Assembly (NCBI RefSeq): GCF_950295315.1
Contig: NC_080168.1
Coordinates: 74,441,519-74,505,518 of the forward strand
Source: Erinaceus europaeus
Lineage: Eukaryota; Chordata; Mammalia; Eulipotyphla; Erinaceidae
Length of the DNA: 64,000 nt
Reading direction: 5' to 3'
Part shown: in pieces, positions 21,123-30,668 of the stretch
Layout of the letters: every line of letters begins with the position of its first letter
How positions within the stretch are numbered: position 1 is the first letter of the stretch
The notes under the pieces: generated by a model
What the model saw: only the letters and a program-made list of their open reading frames with translations
Databases searched by the model: none
What the model was told of the DNA's origin: nothing
Position numbers and translations under genes: made by a program

Positions 21123-21520
21123 TGTTGTGACACAGCCCATGAACAGGACTTTGGGACATTAGCACATGGTTGAGGCTGACCTTGAGAACACAAATAGCAT
21201 ATGGCTGATGGACTTATGTAAACCAAGTGATTACATAAACCAAGTGATTTAACATCCAGGCAGCATAAGTCCAGCCTCCCCCACACCCCTCCTGCTTGTG
21301 GGCAGGCCAATTTGGCTTCCTAGGACCCGCCAAGCTACCTCTCCTGGGAGATAACACGTGGAGCTAAACTTTGATAATTTATGGATTCAAAGGCCTGGCC
21401 TACTCTTTTGCCTATAATTGCCTATCTTGCTGTACTGCCTTGTAATAAACCTTGATGGTCTAAACCCTGTGATAAACCACACCCCCATGAAGTCTTTATT
21501 TATTTTTGTTAATTACAACA
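21123..21520 (+). mobile_element. Solo LTR
   Basis: Starts TGTTGTGACA, ends TTACAACA, with AATAAA at 21,444-21,449. Its 5' portion (GACTTTGGGACATTAGCA) matches the LTR at 23,247-23,738 read on the minus strand, defining a second LTR family. I see no convincing short target duplication. Confidence 0.7.
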
Positions 21521-21704
21521 TCACTGAATTAATGTTCTGAGGGGAATTCCATATGAAGACTACACTGCTTGCTTTCCAACCACTGCTTTAGTGACGGAAA
21601 GCACAGAAGAGTCACACACCCAGAGAGGCAGCTGAGACTTCATTTTGCCTAAAAATCTTCAAGATATGATAGACTCTCATATCCAATTTTCGAGGGTGTT
21701 TGTT

Positions 21705-21885
21705 TTGTTTGATAGAAACAGAATTTGAGAGGGAAGAGCAGATAGAGAAGGAGACACCTGCAGTACTGATTCACCACTTGTGAAGCTTCTCCCCCTGCAG
21801 GTAGGGACTGGAAGCTTGAATGTCGGTCCCTGTATGTGGTAATGCAGGCACTCAGCTAGGTGTGCCACTCCCAGCACTTCCTTCC
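21705..21885 (-). mobile_element. SINE-D copy, old
   Basis: GACACCTGCAGTACTGATTC, CTTCTCCCCCTGCAGGTAGG, reversed head GGTGTGCCACTCCCAGCAC. Confidence 0.82.
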
Positions 21886-23019
21886 TCCTGCCTGAAGCCC
21901 CTTAGAAACACTTTTGAATTTATGCTAGTGAAGTGGGAACAGCCTTTGGGTGGGGTTGTTCAGATCCACTCAGAGATTTCTCCTTTCACTAACTTCTCCA
22001 GCAAAAGTCACTCCTATCACTCTGAAAAGCCCAAAGGCTTTTTAGCAATTTTGTGCCAGGAACTGAGGACAAAGACCAAATATATTTGTTATCATGCAAC
22101 AGCTGGAAATATATCTTCCATGTGTTTTACCTCCTTTTGGGCTAGATTTGGGAGAATGTAGAACATAACACATTTTAATTATAATAGGAAGGTAATGCCT
22201 GGAACTTGTTTTGCTATCTAGTAGAAAAACACCTCCTTCTCTCAACTATAAAGTTGGCTGAGCAACAAGGACAAAATGATTATATATTCACCCTAGTCTT
22301 TCAATAAAGGCAGAAGGAGTTTTCCATTTCAAATTTGCTTTGTTTTTGTACCACATGTGGGTTAATTAGATAAAACCATGTCATATGCCAGATTCAATCA
22401 GCCTGAAAATAATCAGAAAACCGGTTTGGCATTGTTTATGCTGTTTTGGCTCAGAGAGACAAAAGCCCCCAATGTAAATTGGCTCTAGAAAAATAACATA
22501 TGTGTACTTGTGCCAGCTTTCCTTTCATGGGATTATCTCTAACTGGCACCTGAGCAGTGGATGCAGCTCTGGGTGACCAGTAGACAAATCGACATGATGT
22601 AGCTGCCCATTCTCTATGATCAGACAGTGGGCATGCCCATGAACAACACTGAGTCTGCTATCTTTGACACATGCCAAAGCCAGCTTGGCAGCCGTCAGTA
22701 GTCAGTCAACTGGAAATACATGAAGTTTAAAACTGAAAATATTTTGGGGGGGGAGGGGTTATTCTTTTCTGACTTCCCTTAGGTTTTCTTTTTTCTTTTT
22801 CTTCTTTTTTTTTTTTTTTTTAGTCTCTTATAAGACTAGAAATAAAGTCCTGAAACCACTCCTTGGTTGTCTCTTCTTGTAGGTAGTTCAGTGAAATGTC
22901 ATTAAAAGGAAGAAAGAGCATTTTTATAATTTCCTGTTGAGTTCCAAAGGGTATGTATTTTAGCAAATATCCAAGTAATAGGAGTGAGGAATATTTTTTA
23001 AATTTTATTTATTTATTTA
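21886..23019. other. Unique DNA
   Basis: About 1.1 kb with no recognised repeat, and open frames without splice or homology support. A poly-T run lies at 22,806-22,821. Confidence 0.45.
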
Positions 23020-23765
23020 TTTTTGGCTCAAGGGTTGTCACTGGAGCTTGATATCTGCTGGGGCTCAGTGTCTGCACTACGAATCCACTGCTCCTGGAGG
23101 CCATTTTTTCCCCTTTTGTTGCCCTTGTTGTTTATCATTGTGGTTATTGTGAAGTGACACCCCCCCCTGCCTGCAGTTGGGGAACCAGGGGCTTGAACCT
23201 GGATCCTTGAGCAGGTCCTTGTGCTTCTCACCATGTGCGCTTAACCTGTGTCGTTATATACCTTAAAAGGGGTTGGAAGTGGGAGCTGCTGCGACTCTTA
23301 AAGGGATTCACAGCGGGAGCTGGGAACTAAACAGTACAAAGTTTATTAGGGTGAAATAGGCAAAAGACAAATTAAGCACTTATCATAAAGGGTTAAAAGT
23401 ATACTAGCTCCATGAGGTCTGAGTATAGTTATCAAAACTTTAGCCCCATTACATAAACAATTATCAGCTCTGGTAAAGGTTGCTCATGGCTGTAGAGGGG
23501 TCTAAAAGTTCACCAGCTAGCAGAGTCAACTGTGTTCAGTTCCCAGGAGAAGTAGCTATGCCAGGATACCTGGTGCACCTCTGCTGAAATACCTCTCACC
23601 AGGAGAAGAAACCTCAGCCAAAGAGCAATGTGCTCAAAGTCCCTTGCTTTTATACATTCTCTTCCTGAAGTACCTCTTCAGGGTGATGTGACCTCATTTG
23701 TATGCTAATAGTCCCAAACTCCTGTTGGGGTCACAACTAACCAGCTGAGCTACTGCCTGGCCCCA
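23020..23765 (-). mobile_element. SINE-A split by an LTR
   Basis: Left part from GGCTCAAGGGTTGTCACTGG to GTGCGCTTAACC (23,246); head end AACCAGCTGAGCTACTGCCTGGCCC resumes at 23,739. Confidence 0.92.
23247..23738 (-). mobile_element. Solo LTR, minus orientation
   Basis: 492 bp in the head of a SINE-A, bracketed by a 4-bp AACC duplication (23,243-23,246; 23,739-23,742). On the minus strand it opens TTGTGACCCCAACAGGAG and carries AATAAA (reverse of 23,342-23,347). Same family as the 21.1-kb LTR. Confidence 0.87.
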
Positions 23766-23793
23766 GGAATAGTCTTTTTAAAAACTTAACTAT

Positions 23794-23908
23794 TGAGGGT
23801 GGGGGTATAGCACAATGGTTATGCAAAGAGATTTTTATGCCTGAGGCTCTCAAGACCCACACTGCCATAAGCCAGAGCGGAGCAGTGCTCTGATTAAAAT
23901 AAATAATA
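23794..23908 (+). mobile_element. SINE-B copy
   Basis: GGGTGGGGGTATAGCACAATGG to GAGCAGTGCTCTGATTAAAA. Confidence 0.92.
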
Positions 23909-23911
23909 ATA

Positions 23912-24072
23912 GTGGTCTGGGAGGTGGCACAGTGATAAAGCTTTGGACTCTCAAGGATGAGGTCCTAAGTTTGATCCCCAGCAGCACATGTACCAGAGTG
24001 GTGTCTGGTTCTTTCTCTCTCCTATCTTCCTCATTAAAAAATAACTAAAATATTTTAATAAATAAATAAATA
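23912..24072 (+). mobile_element. SINE-C copy
   Basis: GGTCTGGGAGGTGGCACAGTG to TCTTCCTCATTAAAAAATAA, adjoining the SINE-B upstream. Confidence 0.93.
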
Positions 24073-24079
24073 ATAATAG

Positions 24080-24556
24080 GAGTCAGGCGGTAGCAGGGGG
24101 GTCACTGCACAAGCAGTGAAACATGTCATTAATGTTCGGGGCTCCAGCAGGGCGGGCTACCTTCGCGGCGGTAGACAGAGATGACCAGAGACACACGGCT
24201 GGGCAGAGAGGCTTTATTCACGAGTGGGCAAACATGTGCTCTCCTGTCTTTCTGCTCTGGTGGCAGAGAGAGACCCTTAAACTAATCACCACACAGATCT
24301 GTCCTGCACTCCCTCACGCAGCTGCGCCAAGAACTCTGGCACTCTGTAGGAGTTCTGGGGGTGGGGAGAAGGGCACCCGCGAAACTAGCAAGGACCAAAC
24401 CAATTCTCCTGGCGGGCAGAGAGCAAGACCAAACGAATGTGAAACATACAACAGAAACAGGTCTGCAGGTATCTATCTCTTCCTCCCTCTGTCCTATCCA
24501 ACAATGACGACATCAATAACAACAACAATAATAGCTACAATAAAAACAAGGGCAAC
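24080..24556 (+). mobile_element. SINE-A, host of the nested insertion cluster (5' part)
   Basis: Head GGAGTCAGGCGGTAGC to GCAGTGAAACA (24,123), then an LTR, then AACAGGTCTGCAGGT to AAAAACAAGGGCAAC at 24,556. The tail of the same element resumes at 31,410 (AAGAGGGAATAAATAAATAA) after the plus-strand L1, and again after 37,729 beyond the minus-strand L1. The SINE is therefore the oldest layer of the nest. Confidence 0.93.
24124..24453 (-). mobile_element. Short solo LTR, minus orientation
   Basis: 330 bp with TG...CA termini and a perfect 6-bp duplication GAAACA (24,118-24,123; 24,454-24,459), inserted in the host SINE-A. On the minus strand it has AATAAA (24,213-24,218 reversed) followed by a CCCGAACATTAATGACA end. 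It is CpG-rich and little decayed, unlike its surroundings, so probably a recent insertion. The 163-codon open frame across it starts at its edge and is not a gene. Confidence 0.9.
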
Positions 24557-25020
24557 GGGATCAACTAGGAATACCAAAGGAGACCACCTGGGACCGAAAC
24601 AAGACAGGACTTGAATGACCACAGAAACCCACTAAATCACCAGTGAGTACAAAAACGTATGGCTGGTGACAGAGAGGAGAGAGGAGCGTAAAGAGATTAA
24701 GTGACTGCTAACAGTCCAGCAGTTTATCAGTTGAGAGACCACCTCCAGTATGCTCCACCAACAAGGGGACAGCTGAAGGGAGGAGAGGACTCCCCAGACA
24801 CTCACCAAATGCAACTCTGAGTCTCCATTGCTACTGCCCTCAGAATCTGGAGCAGCAACAGGGAGGGACACGAGGGGACAGAGATCTAACCAGGAAACTC
24901 AGGAGAAAACCTATACCTCCGTGGTATAGCTGAGAGGCTGTGAAAGTCTCTTTGCATAACCACTGGATTATCTCTGCCACACCCTGCTTTATCTCTTGGT
25001 CAGGAGTCAGTGATTAAGCT

Positions 25021-27446
25021 TCTTCTAGCGTTTGCCCTTCTTCCATAGCCAGTCAACAGCGTCAGGTTGAGCCTGATGTAAAGTTTCGAAACCTCCTTTG
25101 AATCTGGAGAGGTGGCAGTCGTTGACTATGTGGGTCATAGTCTGTCTGTAGCCACAGGGGCAGTTCGGGTCGTCTCTGGCTCCCCAGCGATGGAACATAG
25201 CAGCGCACCGGCCATGGCCTGTTCGATAGAGATTGAGGAGGGCCCAATCATAACGTGCTAGGTCAAAGCCGGGTTGACGCTTGCAGGGGTCTGTGATGAG
25301 GTGTTTGTTCTTTACCTCAGCTGACTGCCAACTCTGTTTCCAAGAGACTGGAACAGAGAAGTTCAGTGTAGGCATAGGGGACCAGATTGGGTGACGAGAT
25401 GTCAAGCATTGGACAGGGTGGGCAAAGATATCCGCGTATATTGGCAGGTCCAGTCGAGCGTAGACGTGGGAAATGAACTTAGATGATGCCGCATCCCGAC
25501 GAATATCTGGCGGGGCGATGTTGCTAAGAACTGGCAGCCATGGAACCAGGGTTGAACGGACGGTTCCAGAAATTATCCTCATGGAGGAATATAATTTAGA
25601 ATCGACCAAGTGGACATGGGGGTTATGGAACCATACTGGGGCACAGTATTCTGCAGTGGAATAGCATAATGCCAGAGATGATGATCGTAGTGTGGGAGCG
25701 CTCGCGCCCCATGAGCAGCTGGCCAGTCTTGCAATGATGTTATTCCTCGCGCCCACCTTTGCTGCAGTTTTTATGAGATGTTCGTGAAATGACAGGGTGC
25801 AATCGAGAGTAACGCCAAGATAGACTGGCTGGGCTTCTCATATCGCCAAGCTGCACATTAAGCTCACGCGAGGCCGAGGCATGGTGTAGATGGAAAACAG
25901 ATGATACCGTTTTTGCAGTGCTAGGGATTAGTCGCCATTTTTTACAGTAATCAGATATCAGAGACATGTCTTTCGTGAGTGTTTCCTCGAGGATGTCGAA
26001 CTTGGATGCCTGAGTTGCACAGCAGATGTCATCTGCGTAGATGAACTTCCTTGAAGAAGTTTCTGGAAGGTCATTGATGTAAATATTAAATAGGTAGGAG
26101 CCAGAACAGAGCCCTGGGGGAGGCCACTTGAGACAAGTCTCCATCTGCTAGACTTGTCACCCAGATGCACCCGGAATCTTCTGTTTTGGAGAAGAAACAA
26201 TATAGTGTTGGCCACCCATGGAGGCAGGCATCTTGAGATCTTGACTAGGAGACCACAGTGCCAGACCGTGTCATAGGCTGCTGTGAGATCAACAAAGAAC
26301 AGCACCTGTCTTTAAATTCTTCTGGAATCCATTTCAATGTAAGTTGAGAGGGCCAGGGCTTGTTCGCAGGTAGATCTTCCTGGGCGGAAACCAGCTTGGG
26401 TGGGTGATAGGAATTTCTCTGTAAGAGGAGAAATACGTGACAAAAGCAGCCTCTCAAGGAGTTTGTAACACACGGAGAGGAGAGAAATTGGTCTATAGCT
26501 GGCGGCCAGTGTTGGGTCTTTCTTTGGTTTCAAAACTGCTATTATCTTCACACAACGCCAAATTTTTGGCATAGATTCAGATTCCAAGATGTGGGACAGG
26601 AATGAAGTGAGCCACTTCTTTGCCATGGGGCCCAAGTTAAGAATGAGTTCTGGGGTGATGTTATCATAGCCAGCAGCTGTTCCTGGTTTAACCCTCTTCA
26701 AAGCGTCTTCCAGTTCAGACAGTGTAAAGGGAGAGAGTTTTGGAGATGGACAAGATAAACGGAAGTGGGATGACCACTCATGGGAAATTTCTCTTTTCCA
26801 GACTAGGTCGATCTTAGCACGTCCAACTTGAGTTAGGTGACTGGCCACTGAGTTTGGAGATACGGGAGGATGGGAGACGGGAGGGGGTTGGCTACCGGGA
26901 CCCAGACTATGAAGAAGCTTCCAGGCCTTCCTACTTGAGTGGGTGAAGTTCAGACTTTCCGTGAGTTGTTGCCAGAGGGCTTGTCGTGCTGCATCCAGGG
27001 AGGCAATGAGATGGTCAGCCACATCTGGGTCGCCCGACTCATCATATTGCTTTAGTAGTTGCTCGCATTCAGCATCAACAAGGCGTATAGTTAGCACGTC
27101 TCCCACGAGGAATGGCTTGGGAAGCTGCTTTGAAGATGGCTTGGTGGAAGTGCCTGTAGGAATCTTCAGAGGGGATAGAGTTAATTGGAATTGCAGGAAT
27201 AGATTTGTTGGTAAGATCACTGAACAGATGCCAGTTTGCTTTCCGAAAGTTCTATCTTAGTTTCTCCGAGCACAGAATCAGTGGGAGCTGGAGACCAATG
27301 TGGATGATAGTTGAGCGGTGATGACTGTGCGGGAAGATCTTGAGAACGTGTCTCATAGCGTGAAAGGCTTAGCCGTTGACTGTGCTAATCCAGCACAGGT
27401 CAGGTGATGAGTCTTTATTCCATCTAGCACTGTGAGGAGAGCCTGG
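25021..27446 (-). mobile_element. Vingi-like non-LTR retrotransposon, 5'-truncated
   Basis: 2.43 kb, minus strand, inserted in the L1 5' UTR with a perfect 10-bp duplication TGATTAAGCT (25,011-25,020; 27,447-27,456). It does not resemble L1: local GC is higher, there is no poly(A), and the reverse-transcriptase coding region runs almost to the 3' edge (TAG stop at 25,025-25,027, only four bases before the boundary). The 5' edge falls inside the endonuclease domain, so it is 5'-truncated. Protein features and the absence of RNase H fit the Vingi clade (sister of Ingi), which I recall from the hedgehog literature; an unrelated jockey/I-superfamily element is the alternative. Confidence 0.82.
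25025..27400 (-). pseudogene. Vingi-type endonuclease (C-terminus)/reverse transcriptase, frameshifted
   Basis: The reading frame is broken into at least four pieces on the minus strand: about 27,400-27,220 (endonuclease C-terminal residues such as RSTIIHIGLQLP), 27,220-26,312, 26,305-about 26,090, about 26,140-25,800, and 25,756-25,025. RT motifs seen in order: GTAAGYDNITPE, ASYRPISLLSVCYKLLERLL, QAGFRPGRSTCEQAL, FVDLTAAYDTVW (motif A), SGLPQGSVLAP (motif B), and catalytic YADD (motif C, near 26,030). Downstream come CYSTAEYCAPVW and WLPVLSNIAPP, then a C-terminal Cys/His cluster CPCGYRQTMTHIVNDC (CxCx8Hx4C), probably nucleic-acid binding. No RNase H domain is visible. The enzyme would have performed target-primed reverse transcription; this copy is dead. 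Confidence 0.8.
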
Positions 27447-27456
27447 TGATTAAGCT

Positions 27457-27691
27457 GAAGCCTATTGATAGTTTAAAAGCCCTCAGGCTCCCATAGCCTA
27501 CAGGGAAGAAAAAAAAGAGGCTTTTAAACCACTGAACTCCAACTCAGGGATTTAAATACTATTGAAACAACTGTTAACTTCTACCGCTGTGAACCCTTTA
27601 ATTACATTACTTAGACACAAGTCAATCCAGGCAACAGTGATCAGTAATTTGAAAAGTACTGATAAAGGGAACTCATAACATAATACATAAA
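27457..27691 (+). promoter_or_regulatory. L1 5' UTR, 3' portion, with extra ~110 bp
   Basis: Continues the L1 5' UTR after the Vingi element (GAAGCCTATTGATAGTTTAA) up to the ORF1 start codon at 27,692. Compared with the minus-strand L1, which has only about 25 bp between CTCAGGGATT and the ORF1 ATG, this copy carries roughly 110 bp more (about 27,560-27,685), a subfamily difference. Confidence 0.8.
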
Positions 27692-28246
27692 ATGGTTAAA
27701 ACAACAAGAAATATTGGAGAATCAAACCAGGACAAGAGTCCAGCTAAAAGACCTCCAGAGGGTGAAGCACAAAATAATGAGTTCAACATCCAAACATTAG
27801 CTAAGGAAATAATAACAGGAGTGAGTAAAGAATTTGAAAAAATTGTAATCAGTAATACAGGAACAACAAATGAGAATATGGAAGAAAATACTAATTATCT
27901 TATGGTTATTAGAGAGCTGAAAGCTGAAATTGCTGAGCTAAGAATGCAACTAGCTGAACAAGCTAAAAAAGTATCAGAGCAGGGCAACAAAATAGATGAA
28001 CTCCAGAAAACAGTAGAGGGCAGAGAGAACAGAATCTATGAGGCTGAAGACAGATTTAACAAGATTGAGGATGAATTAGAGACAACTAAAAAAGAAGTAA
28101 GAGATCTCAAAAAGAGATTAAGAGATGCTGAAAACAACAACAGAGTCCTAAGGGATGACTTCAAAAGAAACAATATATGCATTATTGGCTTACCAGAGGA
28201 AGGAAGAGAAGGAGAGGAAGAAAGCATTTTCCAGGCCATAGTAGCT
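27692..28246 (+). pseudogene. L1 ORF1p N-terminal half
   Basis: Opens MVKTTRNIGESNQDKSPAKR and stays open for about 185 codons: a basic N-terminus, a long coiled coil (roughly residues 60-155, heptads of the AELRMQLAEQAKKV kind) and the beginning of the RNA-recognition motif (NNICIIGLPEEGREGEEES). At about 28,246 it is joined to ORF2 sequence (TSYKNI, then a stop), so the RRM and C-terminal domain are absent. ORF1p normally forms trimers that coat L1 RNA as a nucleic-acid chaperone; this fragment could at most make a coiled-coil peptide. The junction has only a GA overlap with the ORF2 sequence, which suggests a deletion rather than splicing (no GT donor). Confidence 0.9.
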
Positions 28247-29480
28247 GACACAAGCTATAAAAACATTTGAGACACAGCTAATGCATTACTAAGAGGGAAG
28301 TTCATAGCTATACAAGCACACATTAGGAAACAAGAAAAAGCACAAATAAACAGCCTGATAGCACATCTTAAAGACCTAGAAGAAGAACAACAAAGGAACC
28401 CAAAGGCAACCAGAAGGACAGAAATCACTAAAGTTAGGGCAGAAATAAATAACATTGAGAATAAGAAAACCATACAAAAGATCAACGAAAGTAAATGTTG
28501 GTTCTATGAAAGAGTGAACAAAATCAACAAACCTTTAGCCAGACTCACAAAACAAAAAAGGGAGAAGACCCAAATAAGTCGGATAGTAATTGAAAGAGGA
28601 GATATCACAACAGACACTGCAGAAATTCAACATAACATGCGAGGCTTCTAAGAACAACTATTTGCCACCAAGCTAGAGAACCTGGAAAAAATGGATGATT
28701 TCCTAGATATCTACCAACTTCCAAAACTAAGTCAAGAGGAAGTGGGTAACATGAACAGGCCCATCACAGCTAATTGAAATTGAAACAGTTATCAAAAATC
28801 TCCCCAGAAATAAAAGTCCTGGACCAGTTTTACAAATGAATTCTACAAAACCTTCAAAGAAGAACTAATACCTCTTCTTTTAAAAGTCTTCCAGAAGATT
28901 GAAGACACTGGAATAGTCCCTGCCAGCTTCTATGAAGCCAACATCATCACTCTTGTACTAAACACAGACAAGGACACTACAAATAAAGAAAACTACAGAC
29001 CAATATCTCTGATGAACATAGATGCGAAAATATTGAACAAAATTCTAGCCAATCGGATACAGCAGTATATCAAAAAGATTGTTCATCATGACCAAGTGGG
29101 GTTTATCCCAGGCATGCAAGGTTGGTTTAATATACGTAAGTCAATCAATGTGATCCACCACATCAACAAAAGCAAGACCAAAAACCACATGGTCATATCA
29201 ATAGATGCAGAGAAAGCCTTTGACAAAATATAATATCCCTTTATGATCAAAACACTACAAAAAAAATGGGAATAGATGGAAAATTCCTCAAGATAGTGGA
29301 GTCTATATATAGCAAACCTACAGCCAACATCATACTCAATGGTGAAAAACTGGAAGCATTTCCCCTTAGGTCAGGTACTAGACAGGGCTGCTCACCATTA
29401 CTATTCAACATAGTGTTGGAAGTTCTTGCCATAGCAATCAGGCAGGAGCAAGGAATTCAAGAGATACAGATTGGAAGAGA

Positions 29481-29570
29481 AACCAAGAGACCCCTCACAG
29501 AATGGGAGAAGATCTTTACATGCCAAACCAAGAGACCCCTCACAGAATGGGAGAAGATCTTTACATGCCA
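29481..29570 (+). repeat. 45-bp in-frame tandem duplication inside L1 ORF2
   Basis: Two adjacent near-identical units start at 29,481 and 29,526, each encoding [14 protein letters not shown]. They lie exactly at the deletion junction of ORF2. The minus-strand L1 has the segment once. Confidence 0.95.
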
Positions 29571-30184
29571 TACATCAGATAAGAGTTTAATAACCAATAT
29601 ATATAAAGAGCTTGCCAGACTCAACAAGAAGACAACAAATAACCCCATCCAAAAATGGGGGGAGGACTTGGACTGAATATTCACCACAGAAGAGATCCAA
29701 AAGGCCGAGAAACACATGAAAAAATGCTCCAAGTCTCTGATTGTCAGAGAAATGCAAATCAAGACAACAATGAGATATCACTTCACTCCTGTGAGAATGC
29801 CATACATCAGAAAAGGTAACAGCAACAAATGCTGAAGAGGACGTGGGGTTAAAGTAACCCTCCTGCACTGCTGGTGGGAATGTCAATTGGTCCAACCTCT
29901 GTGGAGAACAGTCTGGAGAACTCTCAGAAGGCTAGAAATGGACCTACCTGATGATCCTGCAATTCCTCTCCTGGGGATATATCCTAAGGAACCCAACACA
30001 TCCATCCAAAAAGATCTGTGTACACATATGTTCTTGGCAGCACAATTTTTTTTTCTTTTTTCATTAATTTCTGCCTCCAGGGCTACCGCTGGGGCTCAGT
30101 GACTGCACTACAAATCTACTGCTCCTGGCGGCCATTTTATTTTCCCTTTTGCTTTCTTTTTTCTTTCTTCCTTCCTTCCTTTCT

Positions 30185-30530
30185 TTTTTTTTTTTTTTTG
30201 CCTCCAAAGTTATTGAAGGAGCTTGGTACCTGCTCCATGAATCCACTGCTCCTAGAGGCCAAATTTTTTCCCTTTTATTGCCCTTGTTGTTTTATCATTC
30301 TTGTGGTTATTACTGTCGTTGTTGTTGGATAGGACAGAGAGAAATGGAGAGAGGAGGGGAAGACAGAGAGGGGGAGAGAAAGATAGACACCTGCAGACTT
30401 GCTTCACCACTTGTGAGGAGACCTCCCCCCCCGCAGGTGGGGAGTTGGGGAGTCGGGGACTCGAACCCAGATCCTTACCAGTCCCTGTGCTTCATGCCAT
30501 GTGCGCTTAACACACTGCGCTACTGGCCAT
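30185..30530 (-). mobile_element. SINE-A inside the 866-bp block
   Basis: Full-length reverse copy with terminal module, (GTT)n and head end CACTGCGCTACTGGCC. Confidence 0.93.
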
Positions 30531-30537
30531 AGTAAGG

Positions 30538-30668
30538 ATTTTTTTTTTTTTTAACTAGGGCACTGTTCAGCTCTGGCTTATGGTGGTGTGGGGGACTGAA
30601 CCTGGGACTTTGGAGCCTCAGGCATAAGTGTTTGCTTGCATAACTATTATGCTATCTACCCTCTGCCC
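30538..30668 (-). mobile_element. SINE-B inside the 866-bp block
   Basis: TTAACTAGGGCACTGTTCAG to TATTATGCTATCTACCC. Confidence 0.93.

Noticed and set aside
24123..24614. 163-codon open frame
   Set aside because: Runs antisense through an LTR, then a SINE-A tail and L1 5' UTR; composite of repeats.
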